Below are positions 24,913 to 37,875 of a DNA stretch of 64,000 nt, piece after piece (position 1 is the stretch's first letter; each line of letters opens with the position of its first letter). The stretch is from Tillandsia leiboldiana (taxonomy: Eukaryota; Streptophyta; Magnoliopsida; Poales; Bromeliaceae). A program made the translations under genes and the position numbers. The stretch lies in NCBI GenBank assembly GCA_029204045.2, contig CM055077.1:568765-632764 (forward strand), read 5' to 3'. The notes beneath the pieces were generated by a model. The model did not search any database, had not been told where the DNA came from, and saw nothing but the letters and a program-made list of their open reading frames with translations.

Positions 24913-27900
24913 TTATGCTTCATCATTGTCATCTTCATTTACATTAACTCGAATCCAATTTGGATGTTCAGTCTCATCTAAAATTTGTAGAGACGGAGGG
25001 ATTACAAAAGTCTCATCCGTTGAATCTTCACCCATATCAAATAAATCTCTCGGTTTGATTCTCACAACTGAAAACCAATTCTCATCTTTCGGTATTTGCA
25101 CATAAAATACTTGTTGGACTTGTGATGAAAATACATAAGGATCATCTTTCAACTCTGCACCTGTATGTATTAAGCGAGTAAAGTTTACAAGAGTGAACCC
25201 AAATTCATCATGCTTAATGCCCATACTGTGGTGAACATCAACCCAATCACATTTGAATAAGACAACCTTGAAACGTCCATAATAATTTAATTCAATGATA
25301 TCTTTCAATCGGCCATAATAGTTTATGCGCCTATTTCTGAAGTATTAACAACACCACTATTTTGAGTCTTTCTATTTTCTTCACGAGCTTGTGTATGAAA
25401 TCTGCAACCGTTGATAATAAATCCACTAAATCTCCTTGCAAATTTGTTAGGGCCTCTACCAAGAACTTGAATTTCTTCTGAAATAGTTGAATCATCCATC
25501 CTCATAACCTATATTGTAAGAAATATTATTATATATTTTATTACTTTAAATTGTGTAAATTATTTTTTGTCATAAATAATATGTACCTTACTTTGTAACC
25601 ATTCATGAAATCTCTCATTTACCAAATTTTCTATATCGTGATCAGTGAGGCGCGTATGACGGCGCCGTTTCCTTTTCTCTGAATCAATGAATTGCCTATA
25701 TTTATATATAAAGTTAGTTTTTTCAATTTATATATAAATTTCAAATATCAATAGAGTAAATAAGGTAGCTGTTTGACTTTCTGGCGAAGAGGCTCAAGGT
25801 CATCGTAATGGCGAAGTACATAACGATGTGCTTGAATCAATGATTTGTCATCCAGTATAATATTTTCAATCTTTCCAATAGAACTACCAGCACTTGTAAA
25901 TAAATATAATCCTTCTGTTTCATCTTTAGGTGGATCAGGATTCCGTACAGGCCGATTAAATCTTGTTTCAACTCCATCTAAATATCTCGAACAAAATGTC
26001 AAACATTCTTCGGCTATATATCCTTCAGCTATTGACCCTTCAGGATGAGATTTATTACGAACATTTGATTTCATTCGTACAAAGTTCCTATAATAATAGA
26101 GAATAAGAGTGCTAGGATAGCATATACTTGTACAATTTGTAGTTAAGTTAAGAAGAAATAAGTAATTAATTATTATTTACCTCTCCGAAGAATACATCCA
26201 TCGATATTGTACCGGACCACCCAGTTTTGCCTCTTCGACTAAATGAACCATTAAGTGAATCATTACGGTAAAAAATGATGGTAGAAAGATTCTTTCCATG
26301 TGACAAAGAGTAAGTGTAATGCGGTTTTGTAATTTGTCCAGCTCATTAACATCCAACACCTTTGAGCATAACGATTTATAAAAACAAGCCAATTCAATTG
26401 CGATTGAAATCACTTCCTTTGATGGACTAGATGCTCGTAATGCCAATGGCAGTATATCCTCAATCAAAATATGACAATCATGACTTTTAAGGCCACTGAT
26501 CTTACACTCGTTAACATTCACACATCTTGAAATATTGGATGCATAACCATCGGGTGTTTTAAGATTTTTGAGAACTTGACAAAGAATTTTTTTTTCCTTT
26601 TTAGACATTGTGAAGCAAGCTGGAGGTAATCTTGTCTTACCATTTGCAAGTAACTTGGGATGGAGTTCAGATCTTATGCCCATTTCTACTAAATCCTGTC
26701 GTGCCTTTGGATTGTCTTTTGTTTTTTTATCAAGATTCAATAGAGTGCCAGCAAAATTATCAAACACGTTTTTCTGTATATGCATCACATCTAAATTATG
26801 GCGCAACAAATTAAATTGCCAATATGGTAATTCAAAAAAAATACTTTTCTTTTTCCACCACCTCAATGCGCCAATGGGTTCTGTATTATCGTTTCTCATT
26901 CGTCTCTTCCTTTTGGATCTCTGACTATTTGCTCCTTGATTATTTACTATTGGTGGTTTGCCTAATTTGAATTGCATGTCTTGTATTTGGTTTAAAATAT
27001 CAACTCCAGCTATCCGAATAGGTGCAGTTCTTATCTCTTCCGTGCCGTCAAAAAAATCTTTCTGATAACGAAATATATGCCCCTCAGGTAACCAACGACG
27101 ATGACCCAAATAACAAAACTTCCCTCCATGACGTAACCACTTAGAATGAGTTTGCTCTGCACAACAAGGACATGCAAACTGTCCTTTAGTGCTCCAACCA
27201 GACAAAATTCCATATGCAGGAAAGTCATTTATGGTCCATAACAATGCAGCCCGCATATGAAACATATTTTTGCTTGAAGCGTCATACGTTTCAACGCCTT
27301 CCCACAGTTTTTTCAATTCCTCAATTAAAGGTTGTAGAAAAACATCAATATCATTTCCTGGACCTTTTTCACCTGGAATAATCATTGATAATATAAAAGA
27401 AGATTGCTTCATACAAATCCAGGGTGGTAAATTATATGTAACCAATACAACTGGCCATGTACTATAAGCAGTACTCATTGTTCGAAATGGGTTGAAACCA
27501 TCACTACAAAGAGCAAGTCTCACATTGCGAGAATCAGAGGAGAAATCTGCATATCGTTCATCGAATGCCTTCCACGCTTCACCATCTGCAGGATGCCTCA
27601 GTAACCCATCCTTCTTACGACCCTCGGTGTGCCATCTCATATCATTTGATGTTTTGGTTGAGGCAAAAAGCCTTTGCAGCCTTGGTATAAGTGGAAAATA
27701 TCGTAAAATTTTTGCTGGAATCTTTCTCTTTTGTTTTGGTATTGCATGTGTATTAGAAGTATTTTCTTCACTGTTTGAAACATGATCTTTTTCCATATTA
27801 GTATGTTTCCAACGGGAGGTCCCACAAACATCGCAGACTTCTTGATTTAGTTTATCACCTCGAAATAACATACAATCATTTGGACAACAATGAATCTTCT

Positions 27901-28609
27901 CATAACTTAGACCTAAGGTTTGAATAATTTTTTTTGCTTCATAAGAAGAACGAGGTAATGCAGTACCTTCAGGAAATGCATCAGCCAATAACTCCAGTAA
28001 CATGCTAAATGACTTTCCCGACCAACCATTTAGGCATTTCAAATGAAACAAATGGAGTATAAAGGATAATTTTGAAAATGTCTTGCATCCTGGATATAAT
28101 TCTTCATTTGTATCTTCTAATAGTTTGTGAAAATCATGATTTTCATTAGTATCTTGACTAGATTGTTCGGGGTTCGGCCTTCCATCAATTTCATTAATTG
28201 GTATATCTGTTTCATTGGTTGGTACACTGGTTAAGCCAATGACATCATGTAAAAGTGCATGTATGTCATCTGATCTTCTAAAATTTTGGGTCATAGGGAT
28301 GCACTCTTCCACTTGTAAGATTTCTTGGACATGTAAAAACTGAGAAGTTGAAGAAGAGCTGGCAACATTAATTGAGGAATGCTCTTCTCCATGGCAAACC
28401 CATCTAGTATATCCACTTAGAAATCCATCACATATCAAGTGTATCTTCGCATCCTCATAGGTTTGTAGTGAACAATTAACACAGCGTACACATGGGCACA
28501 TTATTTTGCCACTATAGGATGCATTACAGAATGCAAAATCCAAAAATTGTAAGATTCCATTTTTATATGCATCACTATTTCTAGGTTTGGTCATCCAACT
28601 TTTATCCAT
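24913..28609 (-). CDS. CACTA TNP2-type transposase (TNPD-like)
   Basis: The catalytic transposase that recognises the terminal repeats and moves the element. Exon 1 (28609-26181) is one 809-codon frame. It opens with the transposase-associated domain (MDKSWMTKPRNSDAYKNGI, then CPCVRCVN), then the Transposase_21/TNP2 core (KCLNGWSGKSFSMLLELL, CCPNDCMLFRGD, DGFNPFRTMS, LPPWICMKQSSFILSMIIPG). Later exons carry a DUF4218 region (from 26087), a short basic exon (25695-25587) and a C-terminal DUF4216 region (DWVDVHHSMGIKHDEFGFT). Two flaws: the exon 2 boundary near 25770 fits phase only with a GC rather than GT donor, and a one-base frameshift near 25323 separates the upstream frame from DUF4216. 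The element may therefore no longer make full-length transposase, or these are sequence errors. Confidence 0.85.
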
Positions 28610-29689
28610 TATGGCAAAACAACTGAAATAACAACAAATATTTTATTCAATATCAATTTGTACTTATGAAGCTAAAAATTAACTTACTAGTAATTCTATG
28701 TCAATAATTTATTGCATTTAATATAGTGCAGAATAAAAATAATCAAATCAAGATAATAAAAAAAGTATGGATTGCCAAGAGACTTACTCTTAAAGAGTGA
28801 TTTTCTAATCGTCCTTTTAACACGAACTTGAAAATCCTTTATCCTCGTAGCAATATCCCAACAAGTGATTTTCTAATCGTCCTTTTAAGTCACCAGTTCG
28901 CTTATCAACACCAGCCTGCTTGAGGAGGAACTGAACAAGTTGCACACAAAAAAAATTAAAGCTTATTAGACTTTCAAAAATTAAAAAAAGAGTAGATGTG
29001 TAGACTGAATAAACAAAACCTTAAGATCCTATAAACCAATAGGTGATATCTTATGTGTGAATGTGCCTAGTTAGCCTCTTATTTTTAAGCACATAGAAAC
29101 CCTAATACGAGTAGGAATATTATTTTAATTCAAATCAAATTAATAACTAAAAGTAATCCTTAAAAAAGAAGAAAGTAAACTAGAAACCCTAGTCCGAATA
29201 GAAATAGGTTGATTGTAACACGATGATAGTTAGAATCTAGATGCTTTTACTACTTTTCAACTTTCTTAGATTGTTATGTGAAGATAGTACGTAGAAACCT
29301 AGATGCTTGAGAATATCCAAACTTTTCTGTAGTCCTATTTGTGCTTTTGCTTTAAGTTGGATGGAACAGCCCAAGGATTAATTGTGCCATTTTGGTTTGA
29401 CCTGCAAAGAATAGCCAGTGTTGATGGTCATCACATATGTTAATTAACTTCCAAGTGATCTTCTTAATTCATATAGTTTTAAGTACTGTCATAAGATTAA
29501 TACTTATAAATTGTATCTATTGGATCAGGAATTGCTTCAAATCCAAATAAATTGTATCTATTGGATCAGGAATTGCTTCAAATCCAATTTATAACATTTG
29601 TTTTTTTTCGCTACGACGGACAAATATTACCTGATTTTAAGAAAATCGAATATATTTATTAGTTTCTTCTTTGTGTCAATTTGCTGCGC
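28610..29689. other. CACTA non-coding leader region
   Basis: AT-rich sequence between the transposase start and the G-rich minisatellite. It holds a direct repeat: a unit of about 48 bp containing 'attgtatctattggatcagg' occurs at about 29510-29540 and again at about 29550-29590. No gene is seen; it probably contains leader exon or intron sequence of the CACTA transcript. Confidence 0.4.
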
Positions 29690-29908
29690 GCGGGGGGGGG
29701 GGGGGGGGGGGGGGGGGCGCATACGCGTGGGGGTGGGCCGGCGGCGCTGCGGGGTGTGCATGCGCGCCGGGGGAGCTGCGGGGTGTGCATGCACGCCGGG
29801 GGGGGCGGGGTGTGCATGCGCGCGGGTAGGGGGGCGCATGCACGGGGGGTGGGCCGGCGGCGCTGCGGGGAGTGCATGCGCACCGGGGGGGCGGGGCCTG
29901 CATGCGCG

Positions 29909-29944
<36 letters not shown>

Positions 29945-30330
29945 CGGGCCGGCGGCGCGGGGCGCTCATGCGCGGGGGTGGGCGGCTGCTGCGGGGTGTG
30001 CATGCGCGCCTGAGGGGGGTCGCGCGGCGGGGGAGCTGCGGGGTGTGCATGCGCGCTGGGGGGGGGGGGGGGCGGGGTGTGCATGCGCGCAGGTGGGGGG
30101 GCGCATGCACGGGGGGTGGGCCGGCGGCGCTGCAGGGAGTGCATGCGCACCGGGGGGGCGGGGCGTGCATGCGCGCGGGGGGGCGGGGCGGGCCGGCGGC
30201 GCGGGGCGCTCATGCGCGGGGGTGGGGCGGCGCTGCGGGGTGTGCATGCGCGCCGGAGGGGGGTCGCGCCGCAGCGGGGGGCGGGTGGGCTGCGGCCAGG
30301 GGGAGGGGGGGGGTTGGGAGAGAAGAAGGG
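29690..30330. repeat. G-rich minisatellite leader of the CACTA element
   Basis: About 640 bp of extreme GC content, with runs of seven to thirty G on the plus strand and about thirteen copies of a core like GGGGTGTGCATGCGCGC. A higher-order duplication of about 265 bp relates 29810-30000 to 30075-30250. The long open frames across it on both strands encode only Gly/Ala/Arg or Pro/His/Cys repeats and are composition artefacts. By position, between the 5' subterminal motifs and the transposase, it parallels the GC-rich downstream control region of maize Spm. That parallel is inference. Confidence 0.85.
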
Positions 30331-30371
30331 AGGGAGGAGCCATACCTTAGCCGCTGCCGGAGAGGATCATG

Positions 30372-30450
30372 CACGCCGGTGATGCCGCCGACGGGAGAGG
30401 GGAGAGGGGAGAGTGGGACGCCGGTGATGCCGCCGACGGGAGAGGCCGGG
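30372..30450. repeat. Two-copy GC-rich tandem repeat
   Basis: CGCCGGTGATGCCGCCGACG followed by GGAGAGG occurs twice, at about 30373 and about 30420, between the G-rich minisatellite and the subterminal motif array. Confidence 0.7.
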
Positions 30451-30591
30451 GAGAGGGGATCGAGTGGGAGGGGAGATCGGGTACGTGGGTGGGAGTAGGG
30501 TTTTGGGGGGAATTAATGAAATTTCTTGGGAGAAAGAAATTAAAGAGGGGGAAAGAAAAAAACAGATTAGGAAAAAAAAAAATTCACATGT

Positions 30592-30930
30592 ATAGGCGGT
30601 TGTGATAAACCGCCTCTAATACGTCCCTATGGTAGTACATATAGGCGGTTGCAACAACCGCCTCTACGCAACCGCCTCTACATGTAGAGGCGGTTGTAAC
30701 AACCGCCCCTAAGATGTCTCTATGGTAGAACATAGCGGCGGTTGTGACAAACCGCCTCTAATACGTCCCTATGTTAGTACATAGCGGCGGTTGCCACAAC
30801 CGCCTCTACGCAACCACCTCTACATGTAGAGGCGGTTGTGACAAACCGACTCTAAGACGTCTCTATGACGTCTCTATGATAGAACATAGAGGCGGTTGCA
30901 ACAACCGCCCCTACGCAACCGCCTCTACAT
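30592..30930. repeat. CACTA 5' subterminal motif array
   Basis: More than a dozen copies of AGGCGGTTG/CAACCGCCTCTA-type motifs in both orientations, with a longer repeat period carrying TACGTCCCTATG or GACGTCTCTATG between motif pairs. The core GGCGGTT is shared with the 3' array, but the pairs here are spaced GGCGGTTGTGACAAACCGCC rather than GGCGGTTTAAACCGCC. Confidence 0.85.
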
Positions 30931-31005
30931 CTAAAAAAAGTGTCGTTGGCAAAAATAGCGACACTTATTGTAAATGTTGCTATATGTACCATCGCTAGGG
31001 TATAT

Positions 31006-34000
31006 TGTCACGCCCCGGAACCCGGGCTCGCCAACAGATCCGCCGTGCACACGGGATTTCCCGAGTACACGAAGCGCTGGTAACCTGCTCCGATATAATA
31101 TGAACAATAAAAGAGCATAATGCAGAGCTGAAGTAGAAGAACCACATAGTATCTCATACTGGGACTAAAAATAAACTGTAATATGTACAATAATCTCCCA
31201 GCTCACATAATAATACAACCAGCTGGCGAAAACCAGACTCAAAATAAAAGGAGAATATCACAGTCTGAGTGAAGGGTACAACGTCTATCTACAGCTCTCA
31301 GTCTCCCAGGAGATCTATCTACTCAGCGATCCCCTTACCTTTATCAGCCGCTGATAGCCTAGCAGCTCCCGCAGACGACTCTGCAAAATAAAGAAAAAGA
31401 AAGAGAAAAACAATAATGGGGGTGAGAACTACCAGATAAACCAGTAGCCTCCCCTAGTGGGCAAAACCTCAACTCTGACGCACCCACTAGGACTACTAGA
31501 GGCCAGAAAGGAAAAAGTGGTAAGGCTGTAAGCAGAACTGCTGAATAAAGGGGAAACCACCACTAGCATGCCTCTAAATGCAGTGCCAAAAGGAATGACT
31601 GTATGTATGCCTCATTATCTAACATGCCTGCCTGAATAAACCCAATCTTATGTCACCAGTAAAACTGGTACTGCCTGCTGCGCCTTGCCTGCCCAAATCG
31701 GGTATGCTGGCCAATGCATAACACCGATAGGGAATGAGAGTCTCAAGGACTCAAGCCTGCCTGTAACACACTCCGGAGTGGCACTCGAGGGGAGCGACCC
31801 ACACGAGTAAAAGTACCTCAGTAATAAGTATCATAAGTGTCGTAAACAGCAGGACTGGATCATGACTATGATCAAAGTGGGAAAAGCCATCCACTAAGAA
31901 ACCCTGATCTGATGCCATAGTACTCAATAAGTGGGAAAAACCATCCACTAGAGAAAAGCCCGATCCCCTGCTGATGCCAAAAATAGACCAGACTCAACCC
32001 CATTCTGATGCAAGGATAAACATCCGGCCGACCGCCTACAGTCCGCGGTCACCGCAACACCCCACAAGTTTATAATCTAACATAACCTTGGCTATACTAT
32101 CCCAAACCCCTGCTCGTACTCGAGCGACAAGCAACTGAAAGCAAAAGAGAGCAATAAAACATGTCAAGTCTTAATATGATAGTGTAGCAATAAATAGTGG
32201 CCCTACCTGATGTCCGGGCATGCATGCAACTGTCTTTATTTTAAAAGTTGTAAAATAGTGTCAAAGATTTAAAAAGATTGATTTACTGAATAAAAGTCAT
32301 TTGCATGCGAGATTATAGCCTTTGTCTCAATCACAGTGTCCCAATATAAGTCATCATATCATCTGTGGGTTATATTAATTTTTAGGAGAGTTCGTCCCAG
32401 CGGTTCTCATCAATTGTCCTGTTAGTAGTCCTGTTAGTAGTCCCAATAGTTCTCATCAATTTAGTTTGTCCCAATTGTTCTCATCAATTGTCATATTAGT
32501 TTGTCCCAATTGTTCTCATCAATTGTCATATTAGTTTGTCCCAATTGTTCTCATCAATTAAATTTTAGGGGAGTTCCAGTAATCCCAGTGAGCTTGTCAA
32601 AAAAATGAGGTAAGCAACAACCGCCCACCTCGAGCAGCTCAAACTACACCTCAGGTAGTCTCCTGGTTGTCCACAGTCCCCTAGAACTGCTGTCTGCCGA
32701 AAACGGTGCCCTACAGCAACACACATTGCACAGGGTGTAACTATAGTATTTATAAAAATACAGCTTTTGCTGTTTTTCAAATGGCACGAAAAGAGAGGAG
32801 TTTTTCACCTCTGTATAGTGCTCAGAAAAATCCAGAAAAATTACGGTTGCGTTCCTCGCGAAGAGTAGATCAAAATCGACTCTTTAAACGTCTCGATCTG
32901 ATGCTCCTACGCCAAGATAAAAATCGGAGAAGTTGACGCTGCCCAGAAATTTCCACAGCAAAAAGGGGGGTCAAAGAGACCTCGGGAAACGTGCCAAAAG
33001 TACGAAATGGAGCAAAGTGATCAACACGGAAATCGAAGCCTTACCTCTTAGGAACGCGCTGTCGCAAAATTGTCCAAAAATTCCTCCTGGTTAGCCCACA
33101 GGGAATTTTCGACGGAACTGCGACGGGAAATGGGCCGAAAAAGAAAACCGTCGCAGTGCGCCGCGTCGCAGATAACTCACTAACTGTAACTCCAAAAATT
33201 CTGAGATTTGGAGGAGAGAGAGAAGAGAGAGAGAGAAAGAAATTTCGTAGAGGGCACTTTCTCTGGTTCTCTCTCTAAGGGCTCAAAAACCGAGGTGCAA
33301 AGAGAGGGGGGGTGGGGATTGCTATTTATAATGGGCTGGGGCTCCACACAGGATCGGATCCGAACAGGGAACACCGAAACGGGCCAACCAAAACGCACCA
33401 CGCGTTCACAAAACAGGAAACAGCCTGTGCAAGGGCCACTCAGAAGCCGCCACGTGTCCACGTGGTGCACAGGCCGGTCTCCGCGCCGGGTCTTCCGGAT
33501 CCTGTCAGCCAATCCGGGTGTGCCACGTGTCACCCTCCCACGCGCTTCTAGAAGCCGGCGAACCAATGGGGAAGCGCCACGTGGCAAGGGGGTATTCGGT
33601 GCTCCCGGTGCACGCCAGGCCCATGGACCGCGCACCAGGGCCGCGCGCCTCCGCGCTCTGCCGCTGTGCCGCCGCTGCGCCGCTGCCCGCCGCCGTGCGC
33701 CGCCGCCCGCCGCCGCTCGCCGCTCGCCGCCGGGGGCCGGAACAGTAATTCCGGCCGGCGGTTACTGTTCCGTGTGAACAGTACCAAGTGCCGAAAAAAT
33801 AAAGCGAATATACCATTTCGATCGTTTTCGCGCGCTGATTCCAAATCCGACGTCCATTTTGCCAAATTCTCATCCGAAATTTTTGCCGAAAGCTCCCGGA
33901 ACATTCCATTTGCTCCGATTTTCGCGCAGAGTCTATAATAAATGTTCAATTTTGATTCTACAAGCTCTGCTTCACCGGATAAGCTCCCTACAGTCACTGT

Positions 34001-34040
34001 TTAATGTTGCACAGTTCCTGCGGGAGTCCGGATCATCACA
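31006..34040 (-). repeat. 3' LTR of the Ty3 element
   Basis: 3035 bp, nearly identical to the LTR at 44287-47320: by eye I see only about a dozen substitutions and indels. It ends next to a polypurine tract at 34041-34053, read on the minus strand as TAGTGGGGGAGGA. Open frames inside it on either strand have no retroelement domains. Confidence 0.9.
32441..32562. repeat. 35-bp minisatellite inside the LTR
   Basis: About three to four units containing TTGTTCTCATCAATTGTCAT and TATTAGTTTGTCCCAA. The same array recurs in the other LTR (about 45722-45843) and, with deletions, in the partial LTR (about 38105-38208). Confidence 0.8.
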
Positions 34041-34053
34041 TCCTCCCCCACTA
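34041..34053 (-). other. Polypurine tract of the Ty3 element
   Basis: The minus strand reads TAGTGGGGGAGGA immediately before the 3' LTR, as expected for the plus-strand priming site. The same sequence occurs at 39684-39696 next to the partial central LTR. Confidence 0.8.
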
Positions 34054-34093
34054 AAAAGAGTTTCGTCCTCGAAACGAGACTAAACAATAATCC

Positions 34094-37000
34094 TCAGTCC
34101 GATGTCTCGAATAAGTAGGGGTGAGCATCCCTCATCTCCGACTCGAGCTCCCATGTAGCCTCGCGCTCGTCATGACTGCTCCATTGGATTTTCACATAGG
34201 GAATGGCCCGACTGCGTAATTCTTTCACCTCTCGATCCAGAACTCGCAGTGGGCGTTCTTCATACCTCAAATCCTCGCTGATCTCGTGCGATGGGTCGAA
34301 GATATACTTTCTTAAAGTAGAAACATGAAATACATCATGAACACCAACAAGCCTTGGAGGAAGTGCGAGTCGGTAGGCAACTGGCCCGATACGCCCCAAT
34401 ACCTCAAAGGGTCCAATATATCGGGGGCTAAGTTTCCCACGAATGCCGAACCTCCTGATTCCTTTGGATGGCGAGACTTTCAGGAATACATGATCTCCAA
34501 CCTGAAATTCTAAGTCTCGTCGCCGAACATCGGCATAACTCCTTTGTCGGCTTTGGACGGTTTGAAGATGCTTCCGAATCACTCGGACCTTCTCCTCTGC
34601 CTCTAACAACACATCTGGTCCCAAGGTCCGCCTCTCGCCCACATCACTCCAATAAAGTGGTGATCGACACTTGCGTCCATACAATGCTTCAAACGGAGCC
34701 ATCTGAATGCTCGCTTGAAAGCTATTGTTGTACGCGAATTCAGCCAAAGATAAATGCCGAATCCACCCTCCGCCGAAATCCAAGACACAAGCCCTCAGCA
34801 TGTCCTCCAGGATTTGTATCGTCCGTTCTGACTGTCCATCCGTCTGCGGATGAAAAGCAGTACTGAACCTAAGCTGAGTTCCCAGGTTGTCTGCAAACTC
34901 ATCCAGAAACGTGAAACAAACCTCGGGTCTCAATCTGATACAATGGAGGTTGGTACTCCATGTAATCTAACTATCTCATCTAGATATAGCTGGGCTAGTC
35001 GCTCAAGTGGCCACGTAGCCTGCATGGGCAGAAGTGCGCCGACTTGGTAAGTCTATCTACAACTACCCAGATAGCGTCTGCTCCTCCCTGGGCCCTCGGT
35101 AGTCCGACCACAAAGTCCATTGTAATGTGGTTCCCATTTTCACTCGGGGATTGGGAGACTTTGTAACTTGCCAGCTGGCACTAGATGCTCAGCTTTCACT
35201 TGCTGACAAGTTAAACACTGGGCCACAAATCTCCCAATATCCCTTTTCATGCCTTTCCACCAGAAGTGTGCCTTGAGGTCCTTATACATCTTAGTCCCAC
35301 CAGGATGTAGGGTATAAGGTGTATAATGGGCCTCTTGCAATATCTGTTCTCTAATCTCCACATGTATTGGCACACATGCTCGGTTCTTGTACCTCAGTAC
35401 TCCCGAGGCATCTACCGTAAAGTCCCCGACTGATCACTCGGAATATGATCTCTAATCCTGGCCAAGTGGGGGTCCTCACTCTGTTTCTCTTTGATCCTGT
35501 CCAGCAGAGTGGGCTGCAAGACTAAAGATGTCAGTCTAGCAGTGACCCCAGGGGACACAACCTCTATCTCGAGTCGTCTCATTTCCTCTAATAGCGGTGC
35601 CTGGTCTGTGATCAACATAGACAAACTTTGCACCGCCCTCTACTCAAGGCATCAGCGACCACATTAGCCTTGCCTGGGTGGTAGAGAATATCATAATCCT
35701 TTAATAGCTCTAACCACCTACGTTGCCTCAAATTCAACTCCTTCTATGTGAACAGGTATTTTAAGCTCTTGTGGTCGGTGTAGATTTCACAATGCTCCCA
35801 TATAGATAATGACGCCAAAGCTTCAGTGCAAACACTACAGCAGCAAGCTCCAAGTCATGGGTAGGGTAATTCTTCTCATAATCCTTGAGTTGCCTTGATG
35901 CGTAAGCAATTACCCTCCCTTCCTGCATCAGCACACAACCAAGTCCGCTGTGTGATGCATCACTATAGATCACATATCATTTTCCCATAACAGGAAGGGA
36001 AAGGATAGGAGCGGTCATCAGTTTATTCTTCAGCTCCTCAAAGCTCTTTTGACAGTCCTCACTCCAGATAAACTTCACTCCCTTACGCGTCAAGCGAGTG
36101 AGGGGTGTGGAGAGCTTCGCAAAGCCTTCCACAAACCGACGGTAATACCCAGCTAAACCCATAAAGCTACGTACCTCAGAAACCGTCGTCGGTCGGGGCC
36201 AATCACGGACTGCCTCAATCTTTGCTGGGTCTACTGCCACACCTGTGGCGGAAATCACATGCCTAAGAAGACTACCTCCCGAAGCCAAAACTCGCATTTT
36301 GCTAGCTTGGCAACAACTTCTTCTCTCGTAGAAGTTGCAGCACAATCCTTAAGTGCTCCTCATGCTCAGCATCACTTCGGGAGTAGACCAAGATATCATC
36401 AATGAACACCACCACGAACCGGTCCAAATAAGGTCGGAAGATCGGTTCATCAAATCCATGAACGCGGCAGGGGCATTAGTTAGCCCAAAAGGCATAACTG
36501 TGAATTCATAATGCCCGTACGTGATCTGAATGCCGTCTTCGGAATATCCTCGGCCTTCACCTTTAACTGGTGGTAACCGGACTGCAAATCTATCTTAGAG
36601 AAGACACAAGACCCTTGCAGCTGATCAAAAGATCATCGATGCGCGGCAAAGGGTACTTGTTTTTTGATGGTCACTTTATTTAATTTCCTATAGTCCGCAC
36701 ATAATCGAAGTGACCCATCCTTCTTTTTCACGAATAGCACCGGCGCTCCCCAAGGCGACACACTCGGCCTAATAAAGCCCTTGTCCATCAAATCCTGGAG
36801 TTGCGCCTTAAGCTCTCGCAGCTCAGCCGGTGCCATCCGGTAAGGAGCCTTAGAGATTGGCGCAGTTCCTGGAACTACGTTAATCACGAACTCAATCTCC
36901 CTATCTGCGGCATGCTAGACAGCTCAGGTGGGAAAACATCCGGGAACTCGCGGGCAATAGGGATATCCCCGAGTTCCGGCGCCGCCGTAGGCCCCTCACA

Positions 37001-37260
37001 ACACTAGCTAAAAAGGCTACACATCCTCGACGGATCATCAGCCTCGCTCGGGAAGTCGAAATCATAGAGGCAAAGAAAGCGCTCTGACATTCCCGATATA
37101 CCAACATTTTCTGGTCTGGCTTTTCTAAAAGTGACGGTCCTTGCGGCACAATCAATAGTCGCCAAAATACCGAGCCAACCAGTCCATCCCGAGGACCACA
37201 TCGAAGTCCTTCAGTTGACTCAGGTCCAATAGGTCTACTGGCATAATCCAGGAATCGATC
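34094..37260 (-). pseudogene. Ty3 pol, first (left) copy, broken
   Basis: Protease C-terminal region, reverse transcriptase, RNase H, integrase and chromodomain pieces are spread over several frames. The best preserved piece, 34933-34094 (279 residues), holds the integrase end (FHPQTDGQSERTIQI), the GPY/F-type region (KLSPRYIGPFEVLGRIGPVA) and a chromodomain-like end (VKIQWSSHDEREATWELE). An in-frame stop replaces a codon of the integrase core at 34930-34932. Compared with the copy at 39736-42890, many single-base indels are present, for example near 35416, 36260 and 36640, and they thicken toward the gap. Not functional as written. Confidence 0.85.
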
Positions 37261-37519
37261 CTAAATCGGGCGGGCTAACAGCACTCCTCCCTGTGCAGAG
37301 TTCAATCGGGAATCTACACCTTCTGTGCAACAAGGTGAGAGTCTCTATTCCTAACCCTATGCAATGATGTACATTCTCTACAAATAAAAGAGATGCCCTA
37401 TAAAAATGAGGTACGAGTCCTTATGCCAGAAAGTAAATCATACCTGCCTCCACTCGATCAGCCATAGCAGAATCCCTGCCGCGGCTAAGCATCTTGATGC
37501 TCAACAACGGCTGTCTCTC

Positions 37520-37732
37520 TCAGAAGGGGGGGGAATGAAACTGATCTCCTGAAGATCTGTCGGTGAAGCTCCCGGTCGTAGCTGGGAAGTGGTAGGGACA
37601 GATGCCGAAGTAGGTCCAACAGTTATCCCCGAAGGACACGTAACCCACGTGCCCGGGCTGTCCGCACTTGTAACAGCGGCCGAACCTCAAGTCAAAGCAC
37701 ATGAAGTGTGCTGACCTTCGCAGAAAATGCAC
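37520..37732 (-). pseudogene. Ty3 gag fragment beside the gap
   Basis: Matches the zinc-knuckle end of gag in the second copy (about 43180-43390) but with many one-base deletions; a CYKCGQPGH knuckle start is still readable. It runs into the N gap. Confidence 0.75.
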
Positions 37733-37775
37733 TAACTAGAGACGAGCTGCTTTACTGCTGTTGATGCTGCCTATG

Positions 37776-37875
37776 NNNNNNNNNNNNNNNNNNNNNNNNN
37801 NNNNNNNNNNNNNNNNNNNNNNNNNNNNNNNNNNNNNNNNNNNNNNNNNNNNNNNNNNNNNNNNNNNNNNNNNNN
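37776..37875. other. Assembly gap (100 N)
   Basis: Exactly 100 unknown bases, the usual placeholder for a gap of unknown size. It joins a gag fragment on the left directly to the middle of an LTR on the right. Confidence 0.98.

Noticed and set aside
29598..30605. Long overlapping open frames on both strands coding Gly/Ala/Arg or Pro/His/Cys repeats
   Set aside because: They arise from the G-rich minisatellite, exist in all frames and have no domain structure. I treat them as composition artefacts, not genes.
33180..33909. Possible host gene in the LTR with Arg/Ala-rich frames
   Set aside because: The same frames recur in all three LTR copies and have no domain; they are LTR sequence with high GC.
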